NCBI GenBank assembly: GCA_023128875.1
Contig: JAGMDB010000101.1
Location: 1 to 5,617 of the forward strand
Length of the DNA stretch: 5,617 nucleotides
Direction: 5' to 3'
From: Dehalococcoidia bacterium
GTDB lineage: Bacteria; Chloroflexota; Dehalococcoidia; GIF9; AB-539-J10
The notes below the pieces were generated by a model. That model was not told the DNA's origin, ran no database searches, and saw nothing but the letters and a program-made list of their open reading frames with translations. The position numbers and the translations under genes were made by a program. This document shows positions 1-5,436 of the stretch, piece after piece (the first letter of the stretch is position 1; every line of letters starts with the position of its first letter).

Positions 1-107
1 CCCTTCTCTATCCTTTCCTTCCTGGCTCTGCCTGTAATTCCTGAGTTGAGGTTGACCGATTTGGGGCTGGTATCACTGTGACTGAGAGCTATTGGCTGGC
101 GGCTAAT
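1..107. other. Left-edge segment downstream of glycyl-tRNA synthetase, no gene identified
   Basis: This stretch lies after the stop codon of the minus-strand glycyl-tRNA synthetase gene and runs to the window edge. Two minus-strand frames stay open to the edge but contain no start codon with a ribosome binding site. One plus-strand frame is open from the edge to a TGA at 79-81 and shows no recognisable protein. I see no GC-rich hairpin followed by a T run, so there is no visible terminator for glyS here. The minus strand has a purine-rich stretch (complement of bases 1-25) that could be a ribosome binding region for a gene beyond the edge, but this cannot be tested in the window. Confidence 0.4.
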
Positions 108-1454
108 TCATTTCTGTCTTGTGGCCCATAGTGGAGTAGCCTCAAAGGGCTCACCACTCAGTTTAGCCTGTAAAGTTTCCTCCAGCTTCTCGACGGGCAC
201 CCGGATTTGTGCCAGGTTATCTCTTTCCCGGATGGTAACCTGGTTATCTTCCAATGACTGGAAATCGATGGTGATGCAAAAAGGAGTGCCAATTTCATCT
301 TGACGCCTGTATCTCCGTCCAATGCTCTGTGAATCATCATAACAGGTCATAAAACTGGGGCATAATTGAGCATAAACCTTTTTGGCCAGAGGAATTAGTT
401 TTTCATTCTTACTCAGAGGCAGGATAGCTGCTTTCATCGGGGCTAAAGAGGGCTGGAGGCGCAGAACTAGTCTGGCTTCTCCTTCAACTACCTCTTCATG
501 GTAAGCGTCAATAAGCAAGGCTAACACAGAGCGGTCAACGCCGCCCGATGGCTCGATAATGTAGGGAATGTATCTCTTCTTTTCCTCATTATCATAATAG
601 CTGAGGTCTCTGCCGCTGTATTTGGCATGCTGAGTCAGGTCATAGTTACCTCTATTGGCAATGCCTTCCAATTCTGACCAGCCCATAGGAAACAGATACT
701 CGATGTCATAGCAATCCTTAGCGTAATGGGCCAGCTCCTCCTTGCCGTGCTGGCGCAGACGGAGGTTTTCCTTTCTTATGCCAAGATTGATGTACCAGTT
801 GAAGCGCTCCTTCACCCAATAGTCAAACCAGTGTTCATCAGTCCCTGGCTTAACGAAATATTCCAACTCCATCTGCTCAAACTCTCGAGTTCTGAAGATG
901 AAGTTTCCCGGTGTTATCTCGTTGCGAAAGGATTTTCCTATCTGGGCAATGCCCAGAGGCAATTTCTTTCTGGAAGTGCTGAGTACATTTTCAAAGTCGG
1001 CAAACATAGCCTGCGCAGTTTCGGGGCGAAGGTAAATGGTGCTTGCTTCTTCCTCCACAGGGCCGATAGCCGTTTTGAACATTAAATTAAACATGCGAGG
1101 CTCAGTCAGCTCACCACCACACGTGGGGCACCTCTCATTACTTATTTCGCTAGCTCGCCATCTGAGATGACAGGAGGTGCATTCCACCAGGGGGTCAGTA
1201 AAGCTATCAACATGGCCACTGGCCCTCCAGACCTCGGGATGCATCATGATACTGGCATCTATGCCTACAACGTCATCCCGCTCCTGAACCGTAGCTTTCC
1301 ACCAGGCATTTTTAACATTGCGCTTAAGCTCCACTCCCATAGGGCCGTAGTCCCAGCAGCTGGCCAGGCCACCGTATATTTCGCTGCTGGGAAAGATAAA
1401 CCCTCTTCGCTTGCATAAAGAAACAATTTTCTCCATATTTACCCTGTCAGGCAT
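108..1454 (-). CDS. glyS: Glycyl-tRNA synthetase, alpha2 dimer type (class II)
   Basis: The enzyme charges tRNA-Gly with glycine using ATP, in the cytoplasm. The 448-aa protein is complete and near the usual 450-510 aa of the single-chain type, so it is not the split GlyQ/GlyS form of E. coli. The N-terminal catalytic domain begins with an SLCKRRGFIFPSSEIYGG-type segment (residues 12-29). Cys92, Cys95, Cys109 and Cys112 form a zinc-ribbon-like insertion. YLRPETAQ is at 141-148, class II motif 2 with FRNE at 176-179, and motif 3 EPSGGVDRS at 301-309. The C-terminal anticodon-binding domain covers about 335-430, including DDSQSIGRRYRRQDEIGTP at 373-391. The ATG start is supported by AAGGAG (complement of 1462-1467) 7 bases upstream; a second Met at residue 7 is a less likely start. 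It lies 209 bases downstream of the acyl-CoA synthetase on the same strand, so it may have its own promoter. The name glyQS is also used for this form. Confidence 0.96.
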   Translation of the reverse strand: MPDRVNMEKIVSLCKRRGFIFPSSEIYGGLASCWDYGPMGVELKRNVKNAWWKATVQERDDVVGIDASIMMHPEVWRASGHVDSFTDPLVECTSCHLRWRASEISNERCPTCGGELTEPRMFNLMFKTAIGPVEEEASTIYLRPETAQAMFADFENVLSTSRKKLPLGIAQIGKSFRNEITPGNFIFRTREFEQMELEYFVKPGTDEHWFDYWVKERFNWYINLGIRKENLRLRQHGKEELAHYAKDCYDIEYLFPMGWSELEGIANRGNYDLTQHAKYSGRDLSYYDNEEKKRYIPYIIEPSGGVDRSVLALLIDAYHEEVVEGEARLVLRLQPSLAPMKAAILPLSKNEKLIPLAKKVYAQLCPSFMTCYDDSQSIGRRYRRQDEIGTPFCITIDFQSLEDNQVTIRERDNLAQIRVPVEKLEETLQAKLSGEPFEATPLWATRQK

Positions 1455-1663
1455 TTCATATCTCCTTGAAGTATGCTAGCTTACCAGCTTTGGCTGTTTG
1501 GCGTCAAAGGCGCAGACTCAGGCCATGCCTTGATTTTGGTGAAGTTATTCTCCCTTTTATTTCAACAGTAAACCAGTTGTTGAACAAGATAGCGCAGGAG
1601 TGGTGTAGCCTGCAGTAGCTGCATTTTGAAGGGAAAGTCCCTGAGGGGTTGTTCTGGCTGGTG
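1455..1663. other. Leader/intergenic region upstream of glyS
   Basis: This 209-base gap between the acyl-CoA synthetase stop and the glyS start contains no convincing gene. On the minus strand it carries the glyS ribosome binding site, a 7-bp inverted repeat (1561-1584) and two overlapping small hairpins (1594-1613 and 1611-1623). A very weak promoter match (TTGTTC, 17 bp, TGAAAT on the minus strand) overlaps the inverted repeat. I looked for a T-box leader, which often controls aminoacyl-tRNA synthetase genes, and saw neither the conserved TGGNACCGCG antiterminator core nor a terminator with a T run. Confidence 0.4.
1561..1584. repeat. Inverted repeat, 7-bp arms, upstream of glyS
   Basis: TTCAACA (1561-1567) and TGTTGAA (1578-1584) are exact reverse complements separated by 10 bases. 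The centre-to-centre distance of the arms is 17 bp, suitable for a dimeric regulator contacting nearly two helical turns. It lies 107-130 bases upstream of the glyS start and overlaps a weak promoter-like sequence. It could be an operator or simply a weak AT-rich RNA hairpin. The repeat itself is certain, the function is inference. Confidence 0.35.
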
Positions 1664-3238
1664 CTATTTGGGCTTGCTGCGAAAGTTTTGTTGGTTATAT
1701 TTCTGTCGCAATTTTGGTTTTTCGATCTTGCCAGTGGGGTTCCGTGGCACATTATCAAATATTATGTACCTGGGCCTGGTGTATCGGGCCAAATTCTGTT
1801 CACAAAAAGCGTTTATCTCTGCCCTGGTCGGAGTTTCGTCAGCTTTTGGCTGAATTATCGCTACAGCTATTTCCCCCAACCTACTATCAGGGATTCCGAT
1901 AACGGCCGCGTCATAGATTTTGGGATGCCTGTGAAGAACCTCTTCCACTTCAACGGGGTAGATATTCTCACCACCGGTAATGATTACGTCTTTCTTCCTG
2001 TCAACGAGATAAAGAAACCCTTCATTGTCCATGCGGGCCATATCACCAGTGTATAGCCAGCCATCTCTTATCGTTTCGGCGGTCTTTTCAGGATTTTTGT
2101 AATACTCTTTCATTATGCCGCAACCTTTGACAATTAATTCCCCAACCTCTCCTTGAGCCATGTCTTTACCGTTGTTGCTGACTATGCGCGTCTCCCAATT
2201 GAGCCCCGCTTTTCCAATGGCGCCTACCTTTTCCTCATTTTCTATACCCAAATGAACACATCCCGGCCCTGTGGCCTCGCTCAACCCATAATTAGTGTCA
2301 TATTGCATATCAGGAAAGTATTGTTTCCAATGCTTAACCAGTTCGGGAGGCACCGGTTGGGCTCCGATATGCATAAGCCGCCAACAACTCAGATCATAGT
2401 CTTTCTTATTTAGCTCTCCCTTGTCCATTGCTATCAGAATATCATGAACCCAGGGCACCAGCAGCCATACTATTGTTCCTCTCTCCTTGTGAACAGCTTC
2501 GAGAATACATTGGGGGTCGACCTCTTTCAAAATGGTGGCCCGGCCGCCTACAATCAGGCTGCCGAACCAGTGCATCTTGGCTCCAGCGTGATACAGTGGT
2601 GGGATGAGAACGAAGTTATCCTCGTGTTTTTGATAGTGGTGAGCGTTCTCGGTTATGGCAGCGCACGTCATGTTCTTGTGGGTGAGAAGTATGGGTTTAG
2701 GGGCTCCAGTCGTGCCTGAGCTAAAGTAGAGGCCGCACCCGTCTTCATCGGCCACTTCTATATGTGTGGGTTTGGGTGAAGAGTTTCTTATCGCATCCTT
2801 GAAGCTGTCCATATAGGCAGGGGAGCTCTGCCCAGCAAGAATGTAATGATTTATGGTGGGCAACTGGGAGTGGATAGCGTCAACCCTTTCAATAAACTCC
2901 TCTCCCAGGATCATTGCCTTGGCTTCAGCTATATCTGCACAATATTTTAGTTGGTTACTGGTGAATCTGAAATTGAGGGGAACTGCCCATGCTCCAGTTC
3001 TAATGATGCCAAAGTAAGCCTCAAGCCATTCTGTAGAGTTCATCATCCAGTGTATAACTTTATCGCCTTTCCTGATGCCCTTATCCAGAAGAGCGTTGGC
3101 TATCCTGTTTGCCCTTTCGTCGAACTCTTTCCAGGTGATTTCCTTCCTTATCCCTTCACTCGGTTCTAATTCAACAAGCGCTGTATCATTAGAATACTTC
3201 CTGGCGTTACTGGCTAACATCTCTGAGATAGTGGTCAT
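1664..3238 (-). CDS. AMP-forming acyl-CoA synthetase (fatty-acid-CoA ligase-like)
   Basis: A complete 524-aa member of the ANL adenylating superfamily, which activates a carboxylic acid to an acyl-AMP and transfers it to coenzyme A. The diagnostic motifs are all present in order: the phosphate loop YFSSGTTGAPK at 171-181, the LIPPLYH segment at 211-217, YGLSEATG at 317-324, YTGD at 396-399, the hinge segment beginning DRKKDVIITGGENIYP at 413-428, and PTGKIEK at 501-507 with the catalytic lysine at 504. Length fits medium- or long-chain fatty acyl-CoA ligases and the related crotonobetaine/carnitine-CoA ligases; substrate cannot be read from the sequence. The ATG is the first possible start because a TAA stop lies directly before it. 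The ribosome binding site AGGAG (complement of 3252-3256) is 13 bases away, longer than usual. No membrane segment is evident. A strong promoter lies about 85 bases upstream. No beta-oxidation partner genes lie nearby. Confidence 0.92.
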   Translation of the reverse strand: MTTISEMLASNARKYSNDTALVELEPSEGIRKEITWKEFDERANRIANALLDKGIRKGDKVIHWMMNSTEWLEAYFGIIRTGAWAVPLNFRFTSNQLKYCADIAEAKAMILGEEFIERVDAIHSQLPTINHYILAGQSSPAYMDSFKDAIRNSSPKPTHIEVADEDGCGLYFSSGTTGAPKPILLTHKNMTCAAITENAHHYQKHEDNFVLIPPLYHAGAKMHWFGSLIVGGRATILKEVDPQCILEAVHKERGTIVWLLVPWVHDILIAMDKGELNKKDYDLSCWRLMHIGAQPVPPELVKHWKQYFPDMQYDTNYGLSEATGPGCVHLGIENEEKVGAIGKAGLNWETRIVSNNGKDMAQGEVGELIVKGCGIMKEYYKNPEKTAETIRDGWLYTGDMARMDNEGFLYLVDRKKDVIITGGENIYPVEVEEVLHRHPKIYDAAVIGIPDSRLGEIAVAIIQPKADETPTRAEINAFCEQNLARYTRPRYIIFDNVPRNPTGKIEKPKLRQKYNQQNFRSKPK

Positions 3239-3322
3239 TTATTCAGTTCATCTCCTGCGCAAATCATCACGCCGCTGGTAATAGCTAAACGGGGTAACCG
3301 AGTGGCCATCCAGGGCAGGAGT

Positions 3323-3352
3323 ATTATAGTGATGCCGAGTTTCCCATTTCAA
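3323..3352 (-). promoter_or_regulatory. Sigma70-type promoter for the acyl-CoA synthetase
   Basis: On the minus strand TTGAAA (complement of 3347-3352, 5 of 6 match to the -35 consensus) is followed after 18 bp by a perfect TATAAT (complement of 3323-3328). Transcription would start near 3316, giving a 5' leader of about 78 bases before the synthetase ATG at 3238. The match and placement are good; activity is inferred. Confidence 0.7.
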
Positions 3353-3371
3353 CTCACAATGAGGTAAATAT

Positions 3372-3430
3372 CATCCCTTATGGCTTCTGGCACAATCATA
3401 CACCCACGGCATCTGGTTAGCCATCCCTTA
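3372..3430. repeat. 9-bp direct repeat between the divergent promoters
   Basis: CATCCCTTA occurs at 3372-3380 and again at 3422-3430, a spacing of 50 bp, which is nearly five helical turns. Between the copies are two similar segments, GGCTTCTGG (3382-3390) and GGCATCTGG (3409-3417 or one base earlier). Both copies lie between the two outward promoters, so they could be regulator sites, but 9 bp is short and chance is possible. Confidence 0.25.
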
Positions 3431-3475
3431 CTAGCAAGGCGAACCTCAATTCGTTATAATCGTACCATAGTGGAA

Positions 3476-3505
3476 TTGAAAGAGGAACCAGGAAACAGGT
3501 ATAAT
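3476..3505 (+). promoter_or_regulatory. Sigma70-type promoter for the thyX cluster
   Basis: TTGAAA (3476-3481) and a perfect TATAAT (3500-3505) are separated by 18 bp, the same hexamers and spacer as the opposing promoter at 3323-3352. Predicted transcription start is near 3512, about 110 bases before the small lysine-rich reading frame. A second TATAAT at 3455-3460 has no good -35 partner and is less likely to be used. Confidence 0.7.
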
Positions 3506-3561
3506 CGGTTTTAGATTGATTAGAAAGGCTCCTTACCGAAGACGAAGCCCAAGGAACATAT

Positions 3562-3594
3562 ATGTCCATCAAGCATCCTAGCAACAGAACATAG
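3562..3594 (+). CDS. Possible 10-aa leader peptide
   Basis: ATG at 3562 opens ten codons (MSIKHPSNRT) ending in TAG at 3592-3594. AAGGAA at 3551-3556 lies 5 bases before the ATG, so it has a usable ribosome binding site and sits inside the predicted leader of the cluster transcript. There is no run of a single regulatory amino acid and no following attenuator hairpin that I can see. A frame this short with a binding site can arise by chance, so this is a tentative call. Confidence 0.2.
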   Translation: MSIKHPSNRT

Positions 3595-3620
3595 AAAATA
3601 TTAAGAGAGGGAGGAAAGAG

Positions 3621-3680
3621 ATGGGAACTAAGGGAAGAAAGAATGTGAAAAAACCCAAGAAGAAAAAGGTAAAGAGCTAG
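3621..3680 (+). CDS. Tiny lysine-rich basic protein, 19 aa
   Basis: The reading frame encodes MGTKGRKNVKKPKKKKVKS, with nine lysines and one arginine in 19 residues and no acidic residue. Support for expression is the strong ribosome binding site GGGAGG (3609-3614) placed 6 bases before the ATG, a good upstream promoter, and position as first gene ahead of thyX, whose start is 58 bases after this stop. Such composition suggests nucleic acid or ribosome binding, but that is inference. It has no membrane segment and no known domain I can name. The PKKKKVK stretch resembles a nuclear localisation signal only by composition, which means nothing in a bacterium. It could alternatively be a translated leader peptide. 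Confidence 0.5.
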   Translation: MGTKGRKNVKKPKKKKVKS

Positions 3681-3738
3681 GCTTGCATCATGGCGGAACT
3701 GAAGTCGGTATGAGTAGACTGTCGGAGGGAGATAAGCG

Positions 3739-4332
3739 ATGATAAATGGGTATGATGTAGAAGTTAAGTTACTTGCGGTTACTCCCGAAGCCGAAAAGCT
3801 AATAGAAGCGGCGGGGAGATTATGCTGGGATACCCAGGATAAAGTAGGGACGGTGCCGGACCGCATCCAGGAATGGATAAAGGTAGGGCATGAGTCAATG
3901 ATTGAGCATGCCTGTGCCACCTTTCATATCAGGGCCAGCCGTGTCTTAACTCATGAGCTTGTCAGGCATAGATTGGCCAGCTATAGCCAGAGGAGCCAGA
4001 GGTATGTAAGAGAGAACGAGCCAAGATACATTGAGCCCCCTGAAATTAAGGAAAGGGGCGAGCCTGCTCATGAGCAATTTGAGGAGGCAATGAAGGTTTG
4101 CTGGGAAATTTATGGAGATTTGCTGGCTAAGGGGGTAAAACCTGAGATAGCCCGCTATGTTCTTCCTAATGCCTGTGAAACACAAATAATCTGTACCTGG
4201 AATTTCCGCGAGATCCGTCATATCATTAAACTGCGTACATCTAAACGAGCGCTTCCTGAAATAAGAGCAGTAGCTAGCGAGATAAGAAGGATAGCGCAGA
4301 AAATAGCACCTCAAGTGTTCCAGGATTCATAG
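3739..4332 (+). CDS. thyX: Flavin-dependent thymidylate synthase ThyX
   Basis: ThyX makes dTMP from dUMP using methylenetetrahydrofolate as carbon donor and reduced FAD as hydride carrier, replacing the unrelated ThyA. The 197-aa protein shows the family signature RHRLASYSQRSQRY at 76-89 (RHR, then the conserved serine at 86 and Arg88). It also has the FAD/dUMP-binding GHESMIEH at 50-57, GVKPEIARYVLP at 132-143 and, near the C terminus, IRHIIKLRTS at 159-168 with the conserved arginine at 166. The following segment reads RALPEIR where many homologues have HAQWEIR, a modest variation. Length is slightly below the usual 210-250 aa, mostly through a short C terminus. The ATG has GGAGG at 3724-3728, 10 bases upstream. 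It lies 41 bases before the rsmG ATG on the same strand, suggesting cotranscription. No thyA is visible in the window. Confidence 0.95.
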   Translation: MINGYDVEVKLLAVTPEAEKLIEAAGRLCWDTQDKVGTVPDRIQEWIKVGHESMIEHACATFHIRASRVLTHELVRHRLASYSQRSQRYVRENEPRYIEPPEIKERGEPAHEQFEEAMKVCWEIYGDLLAKGVKPEIARYVLPNACETQIICTWNFREIRHIIKLRTSKRALPEIRAVASEIRRIAQKIAPQVFQDS

Positions 4333-4337
4333 TCCGC

Positions 4338-4359
4338 TATATCCTCCTGCGAGGAAATA
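4338..4359 (+). promoter_or_regulatory. Hairpin covering the Shine-Dalgarno-like site of rsmG
   Basis: In the thyX-rsmG gap TCCTC (4342-4346) pairs with GAGGA (4351-4355) across a CTGC loop. After one A-A mismatch, TAT (4338-4340) pairs with ATA (4357-4359). GAGGA is the only Shine-Dalgarno-like sequence near the rsmG start, so the hairpin could hide it. The site is 15-18 bases from the start codon, farther than normal. There is no T run, so it is not a typical terminator. The regulatory role is inference. Confidence 0.35.
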
Positions 4360-4373
4360 CAAACAACCTGTTG

Positions 4374-5093
4374 ATGAAAGAGCTTATCGAGGGTGCACGT
4401 CAGCTAGGGATAGACCTCAATGCCAGGCGGGTGCAGCAATTCGAACTCTATTATCAAAAGCTAATAGAGTGGAATGAGAAAATTAACCTCACCACCATAA
4501 TTGGCTACCAGGAGGCTCAGGTGAAGCATTTTCTTGATTCCATAAGTGTGATTTCAGCTTTGACCAAAGAGGAAATGTACAAGGCAGATTTTAGTATTAT
4601 CGATATAGGCACGGGCGCTGGTTTTCCTGGCCTGCCGCTTAAAATTCTTCTCGCTGAGCCAAGATTGGTGCTCGTTGATTCGACGGCTAAGAAGGTGGCT
4701 TTCCTGCGCTGTGTTACCCGGGAGTTGGGATTGGACAACGTGGAAATAGTCTGTGGTAGAGCTGAGGAAATAGCCCATTTGCCATTATATCGCCAGCGGT
4801 TCGATTTGGCTCTCTCCCGTGCTGTAGCCTCATTGCCTGTGTTAGCGGAATTAGCCTTACCTTTCTGTCGAATTGGCGGGAAATTTGTGGCTCAAAAGAA
4901 AGGCGAAGTGGAGCAAGAAATGAAGAAGGCTGTTAAAGCTATTGAGACTCTGGGTGGCAAGTTAGGCCAGGTAAAGAGAATAGAGCTAGAGGGGCTCAGT
5001 GATGGGCGATATTTGGTAATTATTGATAAAATATATCCTACGCCGGAGAAATATCCGCGTCGTCCCGGCGTGCCAGGGCGGCGCCCAATTTAG
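4374..5093 (+). CDS. rsmG: 16S rRNA (guanine527-N7)-methyltransferase RsmG
   Basis: RsmG (GidB) methylates N7 of G527 in the 530 loop of 16S rRNA in the small ribosomal subunit, using S-adenosylmethionine; loss gives low-level streptomycin resistance in several bacteria. From the ATG at 4374 the protein has 239 aa, a full family length. It has a helical N-terminal region with WNEKINLTTI, the SAM-binding loop DIGTGAGFPGLPLKI (about residues 77-91), VDSTAKKVAFL (101-111), GRAEE (128-132), SRAVASLPVLAELALPF (148-164), and the typical end KYPRRPGVPGRRPI. A TTG directly before the ATG (4371) is an alternative start. Neither has a well-placed ribosome binding site; GAGGA at 4351-4355 lies far upstream and within a possible hairpin, so coupling to thyX translation or low expression is possible. 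It ends 12 bases before the next small gene. Confidence 0.95.
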   Translation: MKELIEGARQLGIDLNARRVQQFELYYQKLIEWNEKINLTTIIGYQEAQVKHFLDSISVISALTKEEMYKADFSIIDIGTGAGFPGLPLKILLAEPRLVLVDSTAKKVAFLRCVTRELGLDNVEIVCGRAEEIAHLPLYRQRFDLALSRAVASLPVLAELALPFCRIGGKFVAQKKGEVEQEMKKAVKAIETLGGKLGQVKRIELEGLSDGRYLVIIDKIYPTPEKYPRRPGVPGRRPI

Positions 5094-5105
5094 GAGGTGA
5101 GTAAA

Positions 5106-5291
5106 ATGTGGCACAGAAGGTCGTGGAGATTTTACTTCGGAATCCCTCATTTTGGTTTCTACTTCCATGGGCCAAAGCCATTCCCAGGTAAGGAAGAGTA
5201 CCTTAATATGCTTCGAGAATATAAAAAGGAGCTGGAGGAGGAATTACAGGAAGTAGAGAAGGAGGTTAACGAGGTAAGGGAGAGTTCTTAA
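5106..5291 (+). CDS. Small protein with aromatic N terminus and C-terminal coiled coil, 61 aa
   Basis: The first 27 residues are rich in Phe, His, Trp, Tyr, Gly, Arg and Pro, with segments such as HFGFYFHGPKPFPG at 15-28. The rest (about 29-58) is a charged helix. Leu36, Leu43, Val50 and Val57 are spaced by sevens, with Leu33, Leu47 and Val54 on a second seven-residue register, typical of a short coiled coil. The ATG is chosen because AGGAGGTGA (5092-5100), a near-perfect Shine-Dalgarno site, lies 5 bases upstream; a GTG at 5097 falls inside that site and is unlikely. The site overlaps the rsmG stop codon, so the gene follows rsmG in the same transcript. The layout of aromatic/glycine head and glutamate-rich coiled-coil tail resembles small bacterial proteins of the DUF5320 kind, but I cannot confirm membership. 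Function unknown; no signal peptide or membrane helix. Confidence 0.8.
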   Translation: MWHRRSWRFYFGIPHFGFYFHGPKPFPGKEEYLNMLREYKKELEEELQEVEKEVNEVRESS

Positions 5292-5436
5292 CCCCCTTTA
5301 CAATGGGCTAATAGATAGTTTCCTTGTTTAATATGACAGGGAGGAAAAGCTCGGGTAGCATAATTGTGCCTGCGCGCTGATTCGGGTGAAGATAAGTAAG
5401 TGAGGGGGATATGGGGGCAACAAATGAATATTTTCA
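5292..5436. other. Intergenic region after the thyX cluster
   Basis: No gene is evident in these 145 bases. The 5' part has only a 3-bp CCC/GGG pairing and no terminator. A purine-rich AGGGAGG (5338-5344) is not followed by a start codon at useful distance. The 3' part contains G runs at 5404-5408 and 5413-5417 upstream of the right-edge reading frame. Confidence 0.4.
5333..5361 (+). promoter_or_regulatory. Candidate promoter for the right-edge gene
   Basis: ATGACA (5333-5338, 5 of 6 match to the -35 consensus) is followed after 17 bp by TAGCAT (5356-5361, 4 of 6). A better -10 match, CATAAT at 5359-5364, would need a 20-bp spacer. The start of transcription would be near 5368, about 70 bases before the first ATG of the partial reading frame. 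The match is modest. Confidence 0.3.

Larger units (their letters stand above)
3239..3620. other. Divergent intergenic region between acyl-CoA synthetase and the thyX cluster
   Basis: This 382-base stretch separates the minus-strand and plus-strand gene blocks. It contains one good promoter on each strand, a 9-bp direct repeat CATCCCTTA (3372-3380 and 3422-3430, 50 bp apart) and the leader of the plus-strand cluster. The leader includes a possible 10-codon upstream reading frame at 3562-3594. I found no tRNA, terminator or longer gene here. A minus-strand frame covering 3417-3920 is antisense to thyX and is not a credible gene. Confidence 0.6.

Noticed and set aside
726..1085. 119-codon plus-strand frame opposite glycyl-tRNA synthetase
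   Set aside because: It is antisense to the conserved catalytic core, including class II motif 2, and has no independent support.
1455..1663. T-box riboswitch upstream of the glycyl-tRNA synthetase
   Set aside because: Neither the conserved antiterminator core nor a terminator with T run is present on the minus strand.
1649..2056. 135-codon plus-strand frame opposite the acyl-CoA synthetase
   Set aside because: It is a shadow of the antisense strand of a gene with every expected family motif; its own translation shows no recognisable family.
3290..3340. tRNA-like look of the GGGGTAACCGAGTGG segment
   Set aside because: No cloverleaf with acceptor stem, anticodon arm and TTCRANY T-loop can be assembled on either strand.
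3417..3920. 167-codon minus-strand frame covering the intergenic region and the 5' part of thyX
   Set aside because: It is antisense to thyX and to the plus-strand promoter and lysine-rich gene, is rich in Ser/Leu/Pro/Tyr with no recognisable domain, and has no supporting ribosome binding site that I can see.
5097..5291. GTG at 5097 as start of the 61-aa coiled-coil protein
   Set aside because: The GTG is part of the Shine-Dalgarno sequence AGGAGGTGA, whose spacing fits the ATG at 5106.
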